Under the pieces are notes generated by a model that was not told the origin of the DNA, did no database searches, and was given only the letters and a program-made list of their open reading frames with translations. This document shows, piece by piece, positions 37,995 through 49,357 of a stretch of DNA of 64,000 nt. Position 1 is the first letter of the stretch. Every line of letters starts with the position of its first letter. The DNA comes from Symbiotaphrina buchneri (taxonomy: Eukaryota; Ascomycota; Symbiotaphrinales; Symbiotaphrinaceae). The position numbers were made by a program, and so were the translations under genes. The DNA lies in assembly GCA_001599915.1 (NCBI GenBank), contig BCIG01000020.1, positions 521,416 to 585,415 of the forward strand. The letters run 5' to 3'.

Positions 37995-39023
37995 CTAAGA
38001 CTCTTCCGCGAAAAGATCCTGGGGACTCTCGCCAATCTGTTCACCCACCCTGCGAACCACCTCTCTGAGAGCCTTAGTAGCAGGGCTATCCGGATAGCTC
38101 TCCTGGAAGCTCTCACCATAGTCACATGCCATACCGATTCTCGGATCCAGTGGTACCGCACCCAGGAAAGGAATACCGCTCTCAGCAGCCAGTCGCCTCG
38201 CCCCGCCGGTAGTTGCCTTGAAGATCTGACTTTCATGCGTGCATTTGGGACACACAAAGCCGCTCATATTCTCCACAATGCCCAGGATGCGAATGCCCGC
38301 CTTTTTGCAGAAATCGATCTCCTTCCGGACGTCCAGCAACGAAACCTCCTGAGGCGTCGTGACCAAGACAGCACCGTCGACCCCGCTCTCCTTCAAAAGC
38401 GAGTTGACGCTTAAATGCTCATCGGATGTTCCAGGTGGTGTATCCACAATCAGATAGTCAAGTTCACCCCACTCCACATCCTTCAAAAACTGCTTGATGA
38501 GCCCATTCTTCTTAGGACCTCGCCATATCACCGCATCATCCCTATTCGGTAGCAAGAACTGTATGCTCATCACGGCCAGATTATCCGTCGCCCACACCGG
38601 TGACCACCCCGCATTGCTGACATGTATTGTCTCGGCCTCCACGCCAAACATCTTCGGTATCGACGGGCCACAGATATCCGTATCCATCACGCCCACCTGA
38701 GACTCAGGATTCGACGCAAACGTTGAAGCCAACATGGTCGAGAAGGTCGATTTCCCAACGCCTCCTTTCCCCGACAAGACTAGGATCTTGTGCCGTATGT
38801 TCGAGAGCCGCGCGGTGATGAGAGGAATGTCGGGATCGGGTCCCTTGGGCGCGGAGGCGCAGATCGCTTGGTTCGGACACCCGGCGCAGGAGTCTGCTTT
38901 ACCGGCTTCCTGTGATTCTGGACCTGGGCAGTGCTCTGGTTCGGGGGCGACCAGCTTCGGGGCGTTCTTGAGGGGTGCGGAGAGGTCGACGCCATCAGGC
39001 TCAGCCTCTAAGGTCGGAGCCAT
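37995..39023 (-). CDS. NBP35: Nbp35, cytosolic Fe-S cluster assembly scaffold
   Basis: A single-exon 342-aa P-loop NTPase of the Mrp/NBP35 family. With Cfd1 it forms the scaffold on which cytosolic and nuclear [4Fe-4S] clusters are built before transfer to apoproteins. The diagnostic N-terminal ferredoxin-like motif C-x13-C-x2-C-x5-C is intact (C32, C46, C49, C55). The deviant Walker [11 protein letters not shown] lies near residues 84-93, with the [14 protein letters not shown] block and [12 protein letters not shown] following. The C-terminal bridging CPKC motif sits in [11 protein letters not shown]. The presence of the N-terminal cysteines separates it from Cfd1. The ATG at 39023 starts exactly at the family N-terminus. 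Confidence 0.97.
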   Translation of the reverse strand: MAPTLEAEPDGVDLSAPLKNAPKLVAPEPEHCPGPESQEAGKADSCAGCPNQAICASAPKGPDPDIPLITARLSNIRHKILVLSGKGGVGKSTFSTMLASTFASNPESQVGVMDTDICGPSIPKMFGVEAETIHVSNAGWSPVWATDNLAVMSIQFLLPNRDDAVIWRGPKKNGLIKQFLKDVEWGELDYLIVDTPPGTSDEHLSVNSLLKESGVDGAVLVTTPQEVSLLDVRKEIDFCKKAGIRILGIVENMSGFVCPKCTHESQIFKATTGGARRLAAESGIPFLGAVPLDPRIGMACDYGESFQESYPDSPATKALREVVRRVGEQIGESPQDLFAEES

Positions 39024-39738
39024 TGTGGCAATTTCGGATCGCGGTAGAAATGACCAACAGACAGAAACAACGCTTCGCCTTTTAGATGCGTCTTGGAGTC
39101 TAAGGCAACGACCCTATATCATGGTCTCTTTGTAGATGAGAAGTTATGGCTTCGGTTGAAGAGGCGGCGAGAGGCATGAACACCAAATGGCGACTTGCTG
39201 ATTGCTAATCGACTTATCAAAGGCGGTATGTGGTGGCAGAATAAATTATGCACTAGTCCTAATTTAGCATTCTGCCCCTTCTGACATCCATGGGTCTCGG
39301 CTTAGACGGTAATCTGCCATTCTCCAGGGACAGATGCCTACTGATTGACCAGTTTGGAGAGCAACAGATGACACTTTGGATATCTGATAACGCTGGCTAG
39401 CTAGAAACAATTCTCATAGATTTCCGCCGTTATGAGTCTTCTACTCATTGCTGCCAAAAATACCACTTTTCTGCTCCACTCCCGTCATGGGACTTTTAGA
39501 AACAACGCTTGTCGTTGCTTTATGCATCTCATGCTTCCGCCCATGTTTCGCATATATCAAATAAGCACATGAATAAGTAAATAAGGTATCAACAACATTC
39601 CCAGGGGAGCGGCTCGACTTCAAAGGTCATTAAGGAGAAAAGTATTGATTGCCGTTCCATATCGAAGTGGATTGGTTGGCGTTCAGCCGGATACGCAGAT
39701 CCATGCATTATATAGCTGGCAGATCAACCTCCTGCACC
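39024..39738. other. Intergenic region between NBP35 and CHO2
   Basis: NBP35 promoter and CHO2 3' flank. No further feature is supported. Confidence 0.5.
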
Positions 39739-42700
39739 TTAATATTTTGCAGAGACGGGTGTAATTCTGCCTTTCGCCGGTGTCATGCTATAAGGTGCCT
39801 GCAAATAGTCAACGCGCTTGCTCCCTCTAGCAAAATGCACAGCAACCAACTGGCGCAGGCATACTGAACCGGCGAGGGAAACTTACAAGGACTTTCTTAG
39901 CATTGCACACCCTCCACGCCAGATTCTTGAGATTGCCATCCGCTTGCACGACTTCAGGCGCAAACTCTATGCCAAACCTGCCACATTGATCAGCATAACA
40001 GAAACATATAGACGGTGATTTGGCGTCTCACATCTGATGAACAGCATAGACCACCCTCTTCGCATACTTTCCATCCCTCTCTATCAATGACCCGAACGGT
40101 TCATCCACAGTCCTAGGTGCAATCTCCGGATCTCTATCAAAGCAATTCCGCACCACCGGCAGGAGTGCCTTTTCAACCGCTGGCCTCAAGGAGCCATTGG
40201 CATCCACCTCGGCATCATCCTCGTCGAACTTTCCAATACGGATTTCGAACGGTAGACTTATAGCCATGACATTGTGTTTTCCATCATGATGATATCGTAA
40301 CTCGAAGACGCCCTGTGTCCAGAAGAGCTTGTCGCCTTCGAAGACCATCTCGCCTGACAGACAATCTTTTACTTCACCATCGCAGCGATTGGCGCGTGAT
40401 ACATGCACATCCGATTTGAGAATGCCCTTGTCAGGTGTGGTCGAATCGTACTCTCCAGGGTTTGTAGCAACCCACCGACCTTGACTGGAAACTTTTGTAA
40501 CCTCTCTGGACGCATTGTCGGCGACCATATAGAGACCGACCCAATCCTTCTTGCTGTGATTAAGAGGTGCTGTCCATTTCACCCGGATCGGGGCGCCATA
40601 TTCAAAAGTCAAAGTTCGGAAATCACTACGGTGCTCCGCAGGTCGTTGGCCTTCTGGCCCTTCCTTTCCCGTGTTCCTTTCTGCAGCAGCTGATGGAGAG
40701 CTTGGTTCACCCTCGACCTCAATCGAGTAATCCTTCGGATCGTAACCAGCAAGATCCGGTGCGATCCGCGTCACCGTGAGCCGTGCAGGATACTGGCTGA
40801 ACAAGGCGCTGGTGTCTTTGGCAAGTACTCGAACACCAGCTGCGAACTTTGGCCGTGCAGAGTTGATGAAGTCTTCAACGAAGTCGGCACTTTCCATAAA
40901 CACTTTGTCCACACTTCTTGACAGTTCTCTAAGGGGTGGTGGTAATGATCGCTTGATGCTGCGGACGAGGCCCGATTCTTCGCGCAACTCTTGACCATAC
41001 AATTTCTGCATATGTGGTTTCTCAATGAAATTCATGAACCATAAGGCGGAGGCGTGACTGATCAGAGCGAGGAAGAAGATACCGCTCTTCCAGGTGATAA
41101 GTACTGCGCCCCAGACACCTGCTAGGCCGATAACACGTTCCGGATTGTTCAAGTACCGATAGATCCCACTATAGGTCAGTTTAGAAGCCCTGTCGAAAAA
41201 GAAGTCTCCGAAGAACCAGCCAAACTCCCCCAATGAGTCATAAATACTCGCAGCTGTCCAGGCTTGCAGAGCGATCAGGCTGGCTCCAAGTACATGCTTC
41301 AACAAGACCAGTCCAGTGTTCCAATCCTCCGGTAAAGAATATACTTTGTAGCATAGGGCTACAAAGCTTGAGTAACACATGATCATGCTGATATGATAGA
41401 CTCCTTTCCATTGCCGCCATGCCTCTTCTGTGCTTTCGGCATATTTCAGGAAATGCCGCGTCCATGCCTTCCTTTGAGATTGTAGAGACAGGATGCAACC
41501 TATCCCTAGAGCGTACCACAGCCGCCACGCCAAGGCATTGACAAAGAATAAGATCTGATATCCTGTGGTGGAGGGAGTGAGAATGGTGAGCAGAAACATG
41601 TATAGCTGGAGAAGGACGACTGCGATGTCAGTGACCCTACAAAGGTCTATGTTGCGAATTCCGAGGAGATTGTGAACGGGAGAGGGTTGAGAAGCTGTTG
41701 CTAAAGAGAGTGTTGTCGGATCTTCCTTGCTGAGCTCTTCGACCGCTTGAGATAAGCCAGGAGTAGTGTCTTCAGTTTCCCGTTTTGGTGGGGGATTGTA
41801 TGTCTTCTCGATATGAGGATTCTCGATAAAAACCAGAAAAGCCAATTGAGCTGCATGGGCGATGATTGAGATGAATAGGACCTTGTAGCTGGCCGCCATC
41901 AGAGAGATGCCGTAGTATCCTGCATATCCCACTGTATACATCGGATGAGGTGCCATTTCAAAAACACCATCGAAGGTTAGACTTTGATCAATCAGGTAGA
42001 AGAAATCACCCCAGTACCAGGCAAAGTCCTTGACCACACGATGGGCGTCGAGCTTCACCCAGAGATTGAAACCAACCAGCCCCACTCCAAAGACCCATCG
42101 GGTTATAGTCATCAACAAGCCTTCTCCGGCGGGCCGCTGAGCACAAGCTATGGCGAATAGGCAGTACGATACAAAATCGCACATGAGGATCAGGTCGACA
42201 ACCCTGCGGAACAACAGCCACGTATTGTATTCAATGGGTGCTTCCTCGAATTTGTAGTCCTTTGGTATCTTCATCTCCATCTCCCGCTTCAGGAGCCTGT
42301 ACAGCCATGGTCTTGGATTCTTGCCAGTTGATGGGTTCTCGAAGATCCTGTACTTCTTTGCCCAGCTCACTAGCATTCGGTGGTTTGACTGCACGTTTAA
42401 TAAGACTCCAATGCCGATGTTGTAGCAAGCGCGCCAGAAGAGGAATATGATGGCGAAGACAGGTACTCGGAGGGTCGGCGGAAGGGCATATAGTAGGGCG
42501 AACAAGGAGGCTAGCACGGACAGGATGGCAATGTCGGATAGGTTCTTTGGTTCGGTTGGAGATAGCAATTGCGACACCATGTCATGGGTCTGAGGGACCA
42601 CAAACACTACACATGTTCAGGTTAACGGCTGCAATAGAAAGGCACTGATACATCGGTGGTATGCCTTACCAGTGCCGTCAGGGGTCCTGCCATACGTCCG

Positions 42701-42844
42701 CTTCTCTTTCTCTGCCTTATTGGACTCCCGCTCCTTTTCATTAAGCGTTATGACCGTCTCTTGGGCATTGTCGGTCGGTAACTCAGGACCCCTCTTCCGC
42801 AGGCCGTCACCCACTAGATGGGCGGGCTGCTGTTCGTCGGACAT
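39739..42844 (-). CDS. CHO2: Phosphatidylethanolamine N-methyltransferase Cho2
   Basis: Cho2 carries out the first methylation of phosphatidylethanolamine on the way to phosphatidylcholine, in the ER membrane, using S-adenosylmethionine. Exons are 42844-42670, 42606-40032, 39977-39887 and 39798-39739, about 966 aa, with frame kept at all three junctions. The soluble start ([18 protein letters not shown]) is followed by two homologous multi-pass methyltransferase halves. The first carries [13 protein letters not shown] and ends ENPHIEKTY; the second carries [13 protein letters not shown] and ends [11 protein letters not shown] soluble C-terminal domain includes [14 protein letters not shown] and [19 protein letters not shown]. 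The family usually ends APYSM. Here the frame runs on for 14 more residues ([14 protein letters not shown]) before TAA. Both small C-terminal exons are easy to miss in an ORF scan. Confidence 0.95.
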
Positions 42845-44937
42845 GCCTCAATATCGGTCGCCAGGCTGCAGCAAGTGTATCCTCAACAAGTGCAATCTAA
42901 AAGATCCGGAGGGAAGATCACCTGCACCGCATGTGTAAGGCCGGCAGACTCGATGATGGTGGGGAGGATGGTTGATCCGTAGCGAAAGCCTTGGAGCTCG
43001 ATGTCGCACTGCCAGCGCAAACGGCGGTTGGGATAAAAGAGCGACAAATATGCCGGATTATACAGCCTCTACTGCGATGAATACACGGCCCACGAGAGAT
43101 GTTCTCAGGGAATATCAATCATTAAGGGGACATCCTTTCGCGACGGCGTTCTTGAGCGGAGTTGGTCGCAGTGGGTCTCAATATTATTGGCGAATTACAG
43201 AAAGCTCAAGCCACTTCTGCCGTCTTACCCTGCAAGGCCACAATTAATGCCACATGCTCACTGCAACGTCATTATCTTTCTGACAGGTGCCGGCATCCAG
43301 ATCTTGTGAAACCTGTCCTTCTGCCGGATCCAAGTTTTCGGACGGAATCCGATATCCCGCTTTCTAGACAGCCTTGGGCATGCTTTCTTCGTCCAATTGT
43401 TGCTTGACATGGTAAGATTACCACAGGCTCTGTGGTCGCAAAGTTTTTCCGGTCCTCCGGCCTTCTAAAGGCTATTTCCATCATTTGGCTTTCCATCACC
43501 GAAGCCGCTCGCTAAATCAGAGCCGGACCCTGAAGACTGAGCTTTCCCCTCATTTCTGGCCCGACGTTGTCCGCTCGCCGGTCCGCGCTCAACAAATCTG
43601 GCGAGGCTGTGGAAGACCCACCCGGTTGCCTTTTCAGGGCTGCTACCTGAAATTTCTAAAACTCCAGCAAGACAACTGGCGGCACGTTTATCACAGACGG
43701 TGATGTAAGGTACCTGAGGCCCTTGTGGTAAGGGAATCAGCAACTGTTATATTTGAAGACTAGGGAAGGAAGAGACATGGGACGGTTACTCAATCTATAT
43801 AGTCACATCTGATCTATGGCTCTCCGGAAGCCGTCACGATCAGCTACGAATAACTGGGAGTTTATGTGCAGCTCGTGTTTGGTATCAAAGCGATGTGCCG
43901 TCAGATTAATATTGATAACAGCACTATATCTACAGATAGAAGCTGAAAACACATTGCCCAAACAATAACATCCTGAGGGGGATCAATTCTTACCGTCTCG
44001 AAGTTTCAGAACCAAGGATCTGCGCCCGCTTATGGGAGAAAGTTGGCTTTATTTAATATGCCTAACAGTAAAAGCCCCGGATCTGGACTACCTTGCTCGT
44101 ACCTTATTATGTCTGACTGTGAATAGTCCACCATTTGATACTTTTTTGTTCCGAGAAGAGCGACTGGTGATCACCTTGGGCGGAGAACTCGGGAAGATCG
44201 GATAAGATAGATAAGATCTGCAGCAGCTAGCGGCACCTTGACCGGTCCGCCGCCTTTTAGTAGGGCCGTCATCAAATGCTTGTCTGAATCTATAGATGCA
44301 ATATCAGAGGAGCATACTTTCGCCCCAGGTTTCTGTTTCTATTCCTCTTCCCGTGGGGAAGATGCCTTCTGTACTTCGGGCAGTGCAAGATGCCGCGGTG
44401 GGCGAATAGTGATAGTGGATTGTAGCACTCAACGCTACTGAGGCCGGCTAGCTGCCAATCATCGATCCTCCATTTCATCATTTCCAATCCCTTTCCTCGC
44501 TTCCATTGGTCAGCCGCATGTTTCCCATCCAAACCTGGTCTTTCGCATTATCAATTTCCATGTGTGGACGGAGTAGGCAGGAGAGCTGCAAAGAAGTTTG
44601 GATGACTGACTGCACGAATCTGTTGTCAAGAACTATAACTATCTTTTTCTATTCGGAGTCCGCCGAAGACCGATGACCAAATTTCTCTGTCTTAGCCTTT
44701 CAGCTCTGATATTCCGCGGGATTCTGCTACCTCTGCTATGCTACTTTCAATCCAGCCTCTCATATAGTCTTTGCTGGCCGTATATTGGCAGCTCGGCGAT
44801 ACTGTCGGACTGTTGCCTATCCGGACTTCTCTCTACATCCGTGACGTCTCTATCTGCATCTTGCCTTGAACTTGGTCTCGAACACCAACGGAACTGGATA
44901 TTCCGGAGATTGTCTCTTCACAGGCTGTTAATCCAGG
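42845..44937. other. Divergent intergenic region of CHO2 and the bZIP gene
   Basis: About 2.1 kb with no gene I can support. It should contain the CHO2 promoter at the left and the bZIP promoter and leader at the right. The upstream ORF 44673-44963 overlaps its right end and is listed separately. Confidence 0.45.
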
Positions 44938-44963
44938 ATGCCTCGCCTTACGCCCACCTCTGA
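44673..44963 (+). promoter_or_regulatory. Long upstream ORF overlapping the bZIP start
   Basis: An ATG at 44673 opens 96 codons that end at 44963, 26 bases past the bZIP ATG at 44938, in a different frame. The predicted peptide is hydrophobic near its start (FLCLSLSALIF). If the transcript begins upstream of 44673, ribosomes using it would skip the bZIP start. The transcript start is unknown, so a regulatory role is inference. Confidence 0.4.
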
Positions 44964-46047
44964 CGATGGGCACCAGCCTGATACCGTCAGCTCCACAGCT
45001 GGAGCCAACGATACTAAACCCAGGAGCGTGTCGACACCCTCCTCGAGTGGGACAAACCTTGCTCGTGTTCGCGACAACCAGAGGCGCTCTCGAGCCAGAC
45101 GCCGGGAGTACCTTGCTGAACTTGAGACTAAGTTCAGAAATTGCGAATTAGCGGGCCTACAAGCAACCAGAGAGATCCAAAACGCGGCCAGGAAAGTTCT
45201 TGATGAGAACCGCAAGTTACGAATGCTTCTGGATGCTAAAGGAGTCGGTGGCAGAGAGGTGGACGAATGGCTGGGCGGTGCGAGGGCTGACGAGACGACT
45301 AATGCCAATGGAGCGCTTATGCCACAGGCTCCCGAAGCAGATCGAAGATCGACCCTCAATCAAGCGGCGGATGAGCTGGACTGGCTATTGAATGTACCGA
45401 AACCTTGTCACGGCGAATCTCCGACGTTATCATCAAACCGTGGACCACGGCAGCTGATCCCGTCCGGCCAATCTGACATATCTATACATCCGCAGCAACC
45501 AATTCACCCGCGCCTGAACAGGTCGATTCATCCTCTCCCGGCGGTCCCGATACCACCATCAAAGGTGTCAGCCTTGGTCCCCTCCAATCGTTCCTCGGAG
45601 CAGGTGCACTCCGGTAACCATGCTTTGCAAGTCCAGAATAACTACGACCCTTCAACAACCATAATTTCGACCTCTCATACCCCTATATATAGCCTCTCTG
45701 CTGAAGTAGGACCTTCAAACATCGAGACCTTGGACCAGCAGCACCATTTGCAGGTGCAGACTGTGTCAGACGTTTCAGCAACTCCATACGGGCAACCGAA
45801 CCACAATCGGTCTTCCTGCCTCTTCGCAGCAGACATAATTGCGGGTCTCGTGCCTGGCGGTAACATTAGTGCTGAGGATCTGGAAAACGAGCTTGGCTGT
45901 CCTCCTGGTCGAGCCGGCACCACCGGATGTACCGTCGACAATGGAATGCTTTGGGGGGTCGTTGATCGATACAGTAGTGCTGGCTTGGGTGCGGGATTGC
46001 CGGATGAAAATACTGCTGCAGGAGGTACCTGGAGTGGAAGTGTGTGA
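44938..46047 (+). CDS. bZIP transcription factor
   Basis: An uninterrupted 369-aa protein with one clear bZIP domain. The basic region lies at residues 43-58 (RVRDNQRRSRARRREY, with N47). It is followed by a zipper or coiled coil to about residue 98, with hydrophobic positions at L59, L62, L71, I80, L88, L94 and L97. A cysteine sits in the zipper (C69). This form (ARVRDNQRRSRARR, then REIQNAARKVLDENRKLR) is a widespread Pezizomycotina-specific class with few characterised members, so I give no target pathway. The remaining 270 residues are Ser/Pro/Gln-rich and disordered, with a possible short conserved segment AADIIAGLVPG near residue 300. It converges on the minus-strand orphan gene at 46812. 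Confidence 0.9.
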   Translation: MPRLTPTSDDGHQPDTVSSTAGANDTKPRSVSTPSSSGTNLARVRDNQRRSRARRREYLAELETKFRNCELAGLQATREIQNAARKVLDENRKLRMLLDAKGVGGREVDEWLGGARADETTNANGALMPQAPEADRRSTLNQAADELDWLLNVPKPCHGESPTLSSNRGPRQLIPSGQSDISIHPQQPIHPRLNRSIHPLPAVPIPPSKVSALVPSNRSSEQVHSGNHALQVQNNYDPSTTIISTSHTPIYSLSAEVGPSNIETLDQQHHLQVQTVSDVSATPYGQPNHNRSSCLFAADIIAGLVPGGNISAEDLENELGCPPGRAGTTGCTVDNGMLWGVVDRYSSAGLGAGLPDENTAAGGTWSGSV

Positions 46048-46811
46048 AACTCAGGAGTAAGGCATGATCGAGATTCGATTCTGCAAAAAGACAGTTTTGG
46101 CACACTAATACGGGTCCCCGCCATACACAGCAAAAGAAAGTTCCACGAAAGGCCCACGCTGTACCTCAAAAGGTCATTCTGGTCGGGATACCTACTCATC
46201 TACTCAGCCAATACTGGTTATGCAGATCAGGAAAGGTCGACGCAAGTCCGCGTCCATGGCTATGAGGGACTCGAAATTTACAGGACATTGGCCCAGGTTA
46301 ATAAGATTGGCCCTTTTCAAGTGACCGATGTTCCGGATCGAACCCGGACTCTAGCAGATCCAATCAGACCGTCGGCTTCGGCTGTTGACTGTTCTGAGGA
46401 GCAAGGGGTTGGTTTGTGGAAAAGTATACTTAGCTCCGGGATACTCCTCTTGGTATCCTGGATCCAATTGGGCCAGATCGAATTGAGCTACGATTGTCAC
46501 TATGACAGGAGAGCCATCATACGCCTGGGACAATAGAGACTGATTTGCTCGCCGCTTTCAGATTTGGTTCTGATCTTCAACTGTTCGCTCTTTGATGGAT
46601 CACTGAGCTTCGGATCGTCATCATTACTAATCATCTCTTGAATCGATGATCAGTCACCTTCCAGCCCTTCGGTCCGACCTTAGAACGATACTAGTTTGCT
46701 CTCCTGTGGATTGACAACTCAATTCTCAATATGAGGGCAATCTTTTGGTGCATCATAATACAATCCATCTCCGCTTCCATACCCCGTTCGAGTCCAAGAA
46801 GTCGGTTGCTC
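46048..46811. other. Convergent intergenic region
   Basis: 3' flanks of the bZIP gene (+) and the next gene (-). The part from about 46,570 to 46,660 is dense in GATC tetramers. No gene is supported. Confidence 0.5.
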
Positions 46812-48698
46812 CTAATACTCAATGTCTGCCTCATCGCCGTGAACGAGATCCTTGTCATCGTCTTGGAAGCCCGCCTGCTTCAATCCTTCCAGATACGCAT
46901 CCCATTCAGCAATAGAGCTGTCAAGCTTCTCCTTCCTGACGCCGAGCTCTACTTTCTGCTTCTCCATCAATTCCAAACGCTCCTTTATGTTCTGTTCTTC
47001 GAGCAGAAGATCGCTCATCTCGTTTGCAATTAGCCCACGCTCTTGGGAAGCACTGTTCAGTTTCATACGCAGCTCTTTGGCTGCAGCAGCACGTAAGGTG
47101 GGAGTCGATAGGATAAAGAGCGGCAGGGCAGGGACGGCGGCCGATGCTGGTTTCTGTTCGTCGTTGTCGGTGATCATTGTGGTGACATTGGAGTTGGAGC
47201 GCGCTCCGGACTCGGTTTTGACATGCACCTGGGCCTCATTCTCCGATGGACTCTGTGTAATGGGCAAAGCATGGGTAGGTGCGCTAGGATTGGGTACACC
47301 CGGAGTAGGAACCGTCGGCGAGGCAGTAATGCTTGTACTAGGGTCGCTCAAGTCAGCCGCCGGCATGTGACGTCCACCCGTGTCAGACGAGCTTCGCTGT
47401 CGCTTTTTGCTCTTGCGGCCTCTCTTAGTCGATTTCATCCAGGGCTTCACAACGCCAAACTTCCCGTTATCAGTATTCTCCGAATCTGGGTTACCTTCCA
47501 TGCCTTCTGTGGAGGGAAGCCACAATCCCCCATTCACCTTGCAGCGCATGCACATGTCCGGGACGTCGCTGTTTTCTTCAAAGTTCCGTGCCAGCTTCAT
47601 GTTGTGGCAATAGCTGCACTTCATGGCCTTCTTGCCAGTTGAGGTGACTTTCGTCTTCGCCCGGCCCTTCTTTGTCGGTACATCCATCCTTGGGACGGAA
47701 GACTGAGATACCTGCGTCGTGCTACTGGCCCCGGTGAAGTTCTGCAACAGCCGTTCACGCTCCAACTCACGAGTTGATGGGGAGGCGTCCGAGATACCTG
47801 ATAGCTGAGAAGAAGAGAATGGCGGTGCTGCATTCTCGTAGGCGATGCTGGTCATCCGGGCCACAGGAGTTGTGTAGTTCGGCGCCATCGGGTTGGGACC
47901 CGTATTGGCATCGAGGATTTGTTGCCATGTCTCGTGTATATTGTAGTTCACGGTGTCCTTGCGGGATTGACGTTCGGGATTGCGCCGTAGCTCTGAGGAG
48001 CCTTCCTCATGTTGCCCCTGGTTTCCCTCGGATCCGGTATGCACTTCGGTAGGATCATTATTGGAGAGATGGGTGAGATTCTGACGGCGGTTCTCATTGA
48101 GAAAATCGAGGAGCCGGTTCTGCAGTTGTTCATCCTCACGGCTTTCAAAGGTCGTATTAGGGGGTAGTGAGGTGATAGGAAGTCCATGAGCGGTGTTGGC
48201 CATCACCCTATTCTGAAGAGTGCTGGTCTGGGAAGCGTTGTGATTAGCCCAACCAGGAAAGCTGGTCGCACCGTCACCGGAGCCGTCGGCGCTGGAATAC
48301 TTGTCGATCCAACCGGAGGTACCGGGATCTTCAACTGTCGGGATGACTTCACCGCCATGGCCGCTCGACTGCTCATTCTGGGACTCCATCTCCTCTCTGC
48401 TAGCCAGTTCTTTCTTGGCGGCAATAAGACGCATCTCCAGATCAAGAACTTCCGTGGCCCAACCGCCGTTGAGCGCCTCTTGTTTCTTGGTCGCAAGCCA
48501 AGTCGTCCACAAGTCGATGTGGTAACGCAATTCAGATGAGTATGACTCCGCGGGCGGGGCCGGAAGCGTCTTGCGTTGGAACCAGCACTCGTAGAAGTTG
48601 AGCATGTCCTGCGTGTGCTTGTGAACGGGAGAGATCTTCGGCCCGGTGAGAGGGGGAAGCTTGGAGGAGTTGGGACCGGGTGGAGGTGCTGGTGACAT
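46812..48698 (-). CDS. Orphan protein with C-x2-C-x18-C-x2-C motif and coiled coil
   Basis: A 628-aa protein I do not recognise. The N-terminal 100 residues are helical and well ordered in composition (MLNFYECWFQ, YHIDLWTTWLATKK, VLDLEMRLIAAKKELASREE). A long Ser/Asn/Gln-rich linker leads to a four-cysteine motif at C361, C364, C383 and C386 (KCSYCHNMKLARNF then MCMRCK), followed by a basic stretch (KSTKRGRKSKKRQR) that looks like a nuclear localisation signal. The C-terminus is a coiled coil (LRAAAAKELRMKL to about KLDSSIAEWDAYL) with a short acidic tail. Zinc binding and a nuclear role are inference. The ATG at 48698 is chosen because the frame extends upstream only to a GTG and that part has no family-like content. 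An intron at the 5' end cannot be ruled out. Confidence 0.7.
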   Translation of the reverse strand: MSPAPPPGPNSSKLPPLTGPKISPVHKHTQDMLNFYECWFQRKTLPAPPAESYSSELRYHIDLWTTWLATKKQEALNGGWATEVLDLEMRLIAAKKELASREEMESQNEQSSGHGGEVIPTVEDPGTSGWIDKYSSADGSGDGATSFPGWANHNASQTSTLQNRVMANTAHGLPITSLPPNTTFESREDEQLQNRLLDFLNENRRQNLTHLSNNDPTEVHTGSEGNQGQHEEGSSELRRNPERQSRKDTVNYNIHETWQQILDANTGPNPMAPNYTTPVARMTSIAYENAAPPFSSSQLSGISDASPSTRELERERLLQNFTGASSTTQVSQSSVPRMDVPTKKGRAKTKVTSTGKKAMKCSYCHNMKLARNFEENSDVPDMCMRCKVNGGLWLPSTEGMEGNPDSENTDNGKFGVVKPWMKSTKRGRKSKKRQRSSSDTGGRHMPAADLSDPSTSITASPTVPTPGVPNPSAPTHALPITQSPSENEAQVHVKTESGARSNSNVTTMITDNDEQKPASAAVPALPLFILSTPTLRAAAAKELRMKLNSASQERGLIANEMSDLLLEEQNIKERLELMEKQKVELGVRKEKLDSSIAEWDAYLEGLKQAGFQDDDKDLVHGDEADIEY

Positions 48699-49357
48699 GC
48701 TGTACAAGCTCCCGCGTGATTGCTGCTGAAATGTGGGAGAAAAGTGAATGAACGATAATGGGGCCCTATTGAACAAGCTCCTACAGGGGAAAGCGACAAT
48801 CGAGGAACAAGTGGTTGCTAGGCACGGCCGGAGCTGAGACTGGCCTGAATGAGGTTGTGGGATGTTGTGTGAGGGGAGACGGTGCTCTATTGAAGGAGAT
48901 GGAGGTGGGAGTGAGTACAGAACGACAACAAACACGTCCACGGAGGAGGGGAGTGTTGTACGCTTGTTGACGTGTCGCCTATGTGCTCCTCGTCGTCGAG
49001 CGCTACACGACTGCGAGCCACCTGAATATGTGAATGCGCAGTGGGATGGGTTGACGTGCGATGACGAGCGATATGTCAGGATCAGATGAGCGAGTGGAAG
49101 ACCCGAGGGTGAAACGAGTTCGAATTCCACTCGTCCTATGAAATCGATATCTGATTATCTGTCCCGGTGGACTCAACGAGCTTCTTAGCGATGGAGTCGC
49201 CCATCTTCAACTTCTCATGCTGGCCTTATCAGATCTGCTCCGATACCCATAACGATTCGAAATCCACCAAACAAACTCATGAAATGAAGACCAATTACGG
49301 CTTTGAGCTTCAGCGCGAGCCTCTGACTCGCCATAATCGACCCCTTGTGCACGCTGG
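48699..49357. other. Intergenic region between two minus-strand orphan genes
   Basis: Promoter and leader of the orphan at 46812-48698 and the 3' flank of the next. The minus-strand frame continues open upstream of 48698 to about 49130 but without an ATG start. Confidence 0.5.

Noticed and set aside
43465-43743. Minus-strand 92-codon frame between CHO2 and the bZIP gene
   Set aside because: Not supported by any motif, and its start is not in a good context.
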